Assembly (NCBI GenBank): GCA_019425105.1
Contig: JAHYYD010000077.1
Coordinates: 1-9,392 of the forward strand
Length of the DNA: 9,392 nucleotides
DNA from: Actinomycetota bacterium
GTDB lineage: Bacteria > Actinomycetota > Actinomycetes > Actinomycetales > Actinomycetaceae
Direction: 5' to 3'
Shown: positions 6,979-9,392 of the stretch, piece after piece
Position numbering within the stretch: the first letter of the stretch is position 1
Layout of the letters: every line of letters begins with the position of its first letter
Program-made: the position numbers and the translations under genes
The notes under the pieces: generated by a model
What the model was told of the DNA's origin: nothing
Databases searched by the model: none
The model's input: only the letters and a program-made list of their open reading frames with translations

Positions 6979-7341
6979 ATGGTGAGTTTCCATCAGCTCA
7001 TGTCAGCGGAGATGCTCGACGAGCTGCTTCCGACCCACGAGTTTTTTCATGTCATTGACCGTCGCGTCATTCTGAAGTCTGAGTCGGATCTGCCACTTCC
7101 GGCGGATAGGTTCATGGTGATCTGCGCTGAGGCGAACGAGGAGTGGAGCAGCCTTCTCACTGACAATTGCACTGGCGAATACACGGGTGATCTGTGGCTT
7201 CCCGCGTCGCTTGCGGATCTCCGCCACCAGCACTGGATGACCGGTCCTCATTTGCCGACCTATCTCGGCATTAGCAGCTACTCGACCCGCGTTGCGGTCT
7301 GTGGACAGTATGTGTACGTCTGCGTGCACATTGGGGCATAA
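6979..7341 (+). CDS. Small soluble protein of unknown function in the toxin cassette
   Basis: A 120-residue protein that I do not recognise. It has no signal peptide or membrane helix, so it should be cytoplasmic. It is acidic in the first two thirds, with Trp pairs (EEWSS, HQHWM, DLWLP) and a beta-rich, hydrophobic C-terminal strand ending YVYVCVHIGA. The start is secure: GGAGG (6965-6969) lies nine bases before the ATG. It follows the putative toxin by 60 bases and its stop is three bases before the first lipoprotein, so it is co-transcribed with both. By position it could be a cytoplasmic immunity protein, or a chaperone that escorts the effector to the secretion machine. Nothing in the sequence decides between them. 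Confidence 0.75.
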   Translation: MVSFHQLMSAEMLDELLPTHEFFHVIDRRVILKSESDLPLPADRFMVICAEANEEWSSLLTDNCTGEYTGDLWLPASLADLRHQHWMTGPHLPTYLGISSYSTRVAVCGQYVYVCVHIGA

Positions 7342-7344
7342 CGG

Positions 7345-7893
7345 ATGAAGCTCCCGCTTAAGGCCCTCGTGCCGCTTCTCGCGGTCGCGGCGCTCACCAC
7401 CGCCTGCAACCCCTTTGCACACAAAGCTTCGGCTCCTCAGTACCCGAAGGACCCTCGCTTCTCTGAGTTTGTCTTCCAAAGCGATAAAGAGCCAACCATC
7501 AAGGACCAGACGGACTCCGTGAACCTACGTTGGCCGAACATGGAGGCGAGCGAGGCGCACCTCACCATCGCTTATTCCAGCCAAACAGGTTTTCTTCCCG
7601 ACAAGGACCCCGAATTCTGGCTGACTGCTGTTGCCGCCGTTCCCGATGAGACGATCCAGCTCCTCGCGGAGGGGGCAGCCACCGACACACTGCTACCCGG
7701 CATCTATCCTGGTCTCTACGAGTATGTGCCGCAGGAGTGCCAGTTCACCACCATAGATCCGCAGTTCGCGGACAAGGCACTCGCACCCGATAAGTCGAGC
7801 GTTCCCGATGATTTTGGTCCCATGAGCATCGAGGGACTAGCTATGTCCAAAGACTGTCACCTTCTCGTCATGACCGCCCTCGGTCACTCCTGA
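7345..7893 (+). CDS. Small lipoprotein, candidate immunity protein (copy 1)
   Basis: A 182-residue exported lipoprotein. The signal peptide has KLPLK, a hydrophobic core (residues 7-17) and the lipobox-like TTAC, with Cys21 as the lipidation site. The mature part is about 160 residues. Motifs shared with copy 2 include CNPF, DPRF, RWP..EA, WLT.VA.VP, LPGI.P.LY.YVP and LLV.TA.GH. Two mature cysteines (132 and 171) are conserved in both copies at the same 39-residue spacing, suggesting a disulfide outside the membrane. The ATG is three bases after the preceding stop, with GGGG (7333-7336) as a weak ribosome binding site, so it is probably translationally coupled. A surface-anchored protein next to a putative secreted toxin fits immunity against an extracytoplasmic attack; this is inference. 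Confidence 0.82.
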   Translation: MKLPLKALVPLLAVAALTTACNPFAHKASAPQYPKDPRFSEFVFQSDKEPTIKDQTDSVNLRWPNMEASEAHLTIAYSSQTGFLPDKDPEFWLTAVAAVPDETIQLLAEGAATDTLLPGIYPGLYEYVPQECQFTTIDPQFADKALAPDKSSVPDDFGPMSIEGLAMSKDCHLLVMTALGHS

Positions 7894-7910
7894 GCCACAC
7901 AGCCCTCACC

Positions 7911-7940
7911 CTTCCTTCTCCACTACACCCCGGCCTCGTC
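7911..7940 (+). repeat. Duplicated 3' flank, unit 1
   Basis: These 30 bases after lipoprotein copy 1 match 8547-8576 after copy 2 at 27 positions. The block ends in CCCCGGCCTCGTC, related to the left arm of the terminator hairpins at 865-913 and 1678-1715. Here the matching right arm is lost, so only a residual short stem is possible and read-through into copy 2 is expected. Confidence 0.8.
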
Positions 7941-7974
7941 GATACGAATCCGAAGGATCCACCCAAGGACAACC

Positions 7975-8529
7975 ATGAAGCTCCCACTCAAGACCATCGT
8001 GTCGCTGCTAGCGGTCGCTGCGCTCGCCACCGCCTGCAACCCCTTCACGAACAATAATTCCCGGTCCAGAGGTACCCACGATCCGCGCTTCGCCCCGTTT
8101 ACCTACACGAGCGACCGCAAGACGGAGGTACAGACGCGCCTCGACTCGTTGAACGAGCGTTGGCCGGGAATAGAAGCAACCTCCGGGCATGTGGTCGTCG
8201 CGCGCACCCATTCAGGAATCTTTCATATTCTCGATCAGGATCCCGAATACTGGTTGACCGGAGTCGCCACCGTCCCCACCACGACGATTGACGCTCTCAT
8301 GGAAGATGCGACCGGGGACGCGAGTGTCCTGCCGGGCATCGATCCGCGGCTCTACACGTACGTGCCCGAGAACTGCCATTTCTCGACGATCAACCCAGGG
8401 CATGCGAACACAATCCTCCCGCCTGAAAAAGGCAAGGGAAGTCGCGATTTCAAAACCCTGCCCATCAGTGCGATAGCGGTGTCCGAGGACTGCCAACTGC
8501 TCGTCCTCACGGCGATCGGCCACCCCTAA
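7975..8529 (+). CDS. Small lipoprotein, candidate immunity protein (copy 2)
   Basis: A 184-residue paralogue of the preceding lipoprotein, with signal peptide, lipobox-like ATAC (Cys21) and conserved Cys134/Cys173. The first 71 bases of the two genes differ at only nine positions by my count, whereas the mature regions are much more diverged, mainly in residues 25-35, 75-90 and 140-165. The ATG at 7975 has its own AAGGA (7965-7969) five bases upstream, unlike copy 1, and the gap of 81 bases contains the duplicated flank. The pattern fits tandem duplication followed by diversification of the exposed part, as in immunity gene arrays that defend against variant toxins. No enzyme motif is visible. 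It is the last gene of the cassette before lutA. Confidence 0.82.
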   Translation: MKLPLKTIVSLLAVAALATACNPFTNNNSRSRGTHDPRFAPFTYTSDRKTEVQTRLDSLNERWPGIEATSGHVVVARTHSGIFHILDQDPEYWLTGVATVPTTTIDALMEDATGDASVLPGIDPRLYTYVPENCHFSTINPGHANTILPPEKGKGSRDFKTLPISAIAVSEDCQLLVLTAIGHP

Positions 8530-8546
8530 TCCCCTCGGGCACCACT

Positions 8547-8576
8547 CTTCCTTGTCCACCGCACCCCGGCCTCGTC
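8547..8576 (+). repeat. Duplicated 3' flank, unit 2
   Basis: The second copy of the 30-base block at 7911-7940, with three differences. It shows that the lipoprotein duplication included downstream non-coding sequence, with a unit of about 600 bases. Confidence 0.8.
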
Positions 8577-8589
8577 CATTTTCGAGGTC
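8568..8589 (+). terminator. Weak hairpin closing the effector cassette
   Basis: GGCCTCG (8568-8574) pairs with CGAGGTC (8583-8589), seven pairs including one G-U, around an eight-base loop. It lies 38 bases after the stop of lipoprotein copy 2 and uses the CCCCGGCCTCGTC motif. It is much weaker than the other terminators, so termination here may be incomplete. Confidence 0.5.
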
Positions 8590-8779
8590 AGAGCGAACGT
8601 ACGCACGCACGAAACCATCGCAAAACTGAAAAACGAAAACTCACCCTGAGCTAAGTCGGGTTCCAAAGGTCCTAAAACGCCCGATAAGCCGCTGTTTTTC
8701 ACTGATTACTTTTCAAGATTTTTTGGCGATAAATGGCGGGTAAAACAACCTTGCGCACACTGTCTGAACAAAAACGCAT

Positions 8780-8799
8780 GCTGGGACCTCGGACCCAGC
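8780..8799 (+). promoter_or_regulatory. Stem-loop in the lutA leader
   Basis: GCTGGG (8780-8785) and CCCAGC (8794-8799) form perfect six-base arms around an eight-base loop, 42 bases before the lutA start. It is not followed by a T-run, so it is not a standard terminator. It could be an operator for a lactate-responsive regulator or a leader structure. I do not recognise it as a known regulator site. Confidence 0.35.
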
Positions 8800-8841
8800 C
8801 ATACCCTGGGAAGGACAGCACCCACGAGGAAGGATCCCCCA

Positions 8842-9392
8842 GTGCGCATCGCTCTCTTTTCCACCTGCCTGGCAGACGTCATGTTCCCCCAGGCTGCCCA
8901 GGCCACAGTGACCCTGCTGGAACGCCTCGGCCACGAGGTCGTCTTCCCTGAAGACCAGGTCTGCTGCGGCCAGATGCACGCCAACACCGGCTACTTCGAA
9001 GACGCCGCGAAGATCACCCGCAACCACGTCAAGACCTTCGAGCCCGTGCTCGACGGCCAGTGGGACGCCATCGTTGTCCCCTCCGGCTCCTGCACCGGTG
9101 CAGCGCGCCACGAGCAGCGGGTTGTCGCCGAGCACGTGGGCGACCACGAGCTGGCCAAGAAGTCCCAGCTCATCGCCCAGCACACCTACGATCTCACTGA
9201 GCTCATCACCGACGTGCTGGGCCTGGAGGACGTGGGCGCGTACTTCCCCCACACCGTCACCTACCACCCGACCTGCCACTCGCTGCGTATCGCCAAGGTC
9301 GGCGACCGCCCCTACCGCCTCCTGCGCGCCGTCGAGGGCCTGACCCTCGTCGACCTGCCTGACGCCGAGGTCTGCTGCGGTTTCGGCGGCAC
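8842..9392 (+). CDS. lutA: Lactate utilization protein A, Fe-S subunit (5' part)
   Basis: The first 183 residues of LutA (YkgE type), a cytoplasmic Fe-S protein of the LutABC complex that oxidises L-lactate to pyruvate. The two-repeat CCG-domain cysteine pattern is visible: STC (Cys9), VCCGQMH (Cys41-42), PSGSC (Cys84), YHPTCHSLR (Cys145) and VCCGFGG (Cys178-179). The full family length is about 240-250 residues, so the gene runs past the window end. The GTG start at 8842 is chosen because GAGGAAGGA (8826-8834) sits seven bases upstream and the protein then begins with the family-typical hydrophobic strand and STC. lutB and lutC should follow. Linkage to the lactate permease upstream is split by the five-gene cassette. 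Confidence 0.95.
   Translation, partial: MRIALFSTCLADVMFPQAAQATVTLLERLGHEVVFPEDQVCCGQMHANTGYFEDAAKITRNHVKTFEPVLDGQWDAIVVPSGSCTGAARHEQRVVAEHVGDHELAKKSQLIAQHTYDLTELITDVLGLEDVGAYFPHTVTYHPTCHSLRIAKVGDRPYRLLRAVEGLTLVDLPDAEVCCGFGG

Larger units (their letters stand above)
8530..8841. other. AT-richer intergenic region before lutA
   Basis: A stretch of 312 bases without a credible gene. It begins with the duplicated flank (8547-8576), then becomes distinctly AT-rich from about 8615 to 8750 with A- and T-runs, the probable promoter area of the lut operon. Candidate elements are TTACTT (8706-8711) and GATAAA (8728-8733), 16 bases apart. CGATAA occurs twice (8682-8687, 8727-8732). A stem-loop lies in the putative leader at 8780-8799. 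Confidence 0.6.

Noticed and set aside
1..9392. tRNA or rRNA genes, CRISPR arrays, insertion sequences, attachment sites.
   Set aside because: No tRNA cloverleaf, rRNA, regularly spaced direct repeat, transposase-like frame or IS-type terminal inverted repeat was found on reading both strands.

Overview
The window is a stretch of high-GC chromosome, most likely from an actinobacterium of the Actinomycetaceae (Schaalia/Actinomyces type). The grounds are strong G/C at third codon positions, GTG starts for at least four genes, an actinobacterial-type LeuA, and EspC/LXG-like type VII secretion substrates. The genus is an inference; there is no rRNA or other taxonomic marker here.

Layout. (1) 279-1645: two consecutive, clearly paralogous TetR-family regulators on the + strand, each with its own upstream palindromes and its own terminator hairpin. 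(2) 1735-3489: leuA (2-isopropylmalate synthase) on the - strand, facing the second regulator and sharing with it a strong hairpin at 1678-1715. (3) 3672-5333: an L-lactate permease (LctP/LldP family) on the + strand, divergent from leuA and closed by a very stable terminator. (4) 5435-8529: a five-gene + strand cassette that looks like a type VII secretion (ESX) effector module. It holds a 96-residue EspC-like helical protein, an overlapping 399-residue protein with an LXG/WXG-like helical N-terminus and a separate C-terminal domain, a 120-residue unknown, and two paralogous small lipoproteins. (5) 8842-9392: the start of lutA, the first Fe-S subunit of the LutABC lactate oxidation complex, cut by the window end.

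The lactate permease and lutA belong to one pathway (lactate uptake and oxidation), so the cassette between them looks like an insertion into a lactate-use locus. My working model is that the small EspC-like protein and the 399-residue protein are co-secreted partners, that the 399-residue protein is a toxin with its active domain at about residues 290-378, and that the exported lipoproteins are immunity proteins guarding the outer face of the membrane. The gene order, overlaps, lipoprotein signals and paired cysteines are seen directly; the toxin/immunity assignment is inference. No secretion machinery (EccC etc.) is present in the window.

Two other patterns stand out. Both paralogous pairs (TetR and lipoprotein) carry duplicated 3' flanks, and all four flanks contain a related CCCCGRCCTC hairpin half-site, which suggests a small dispersed terminator repeat. 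The leuA start has a TANNNT -10 hexamer placed so that its mRNA would be leaderless.
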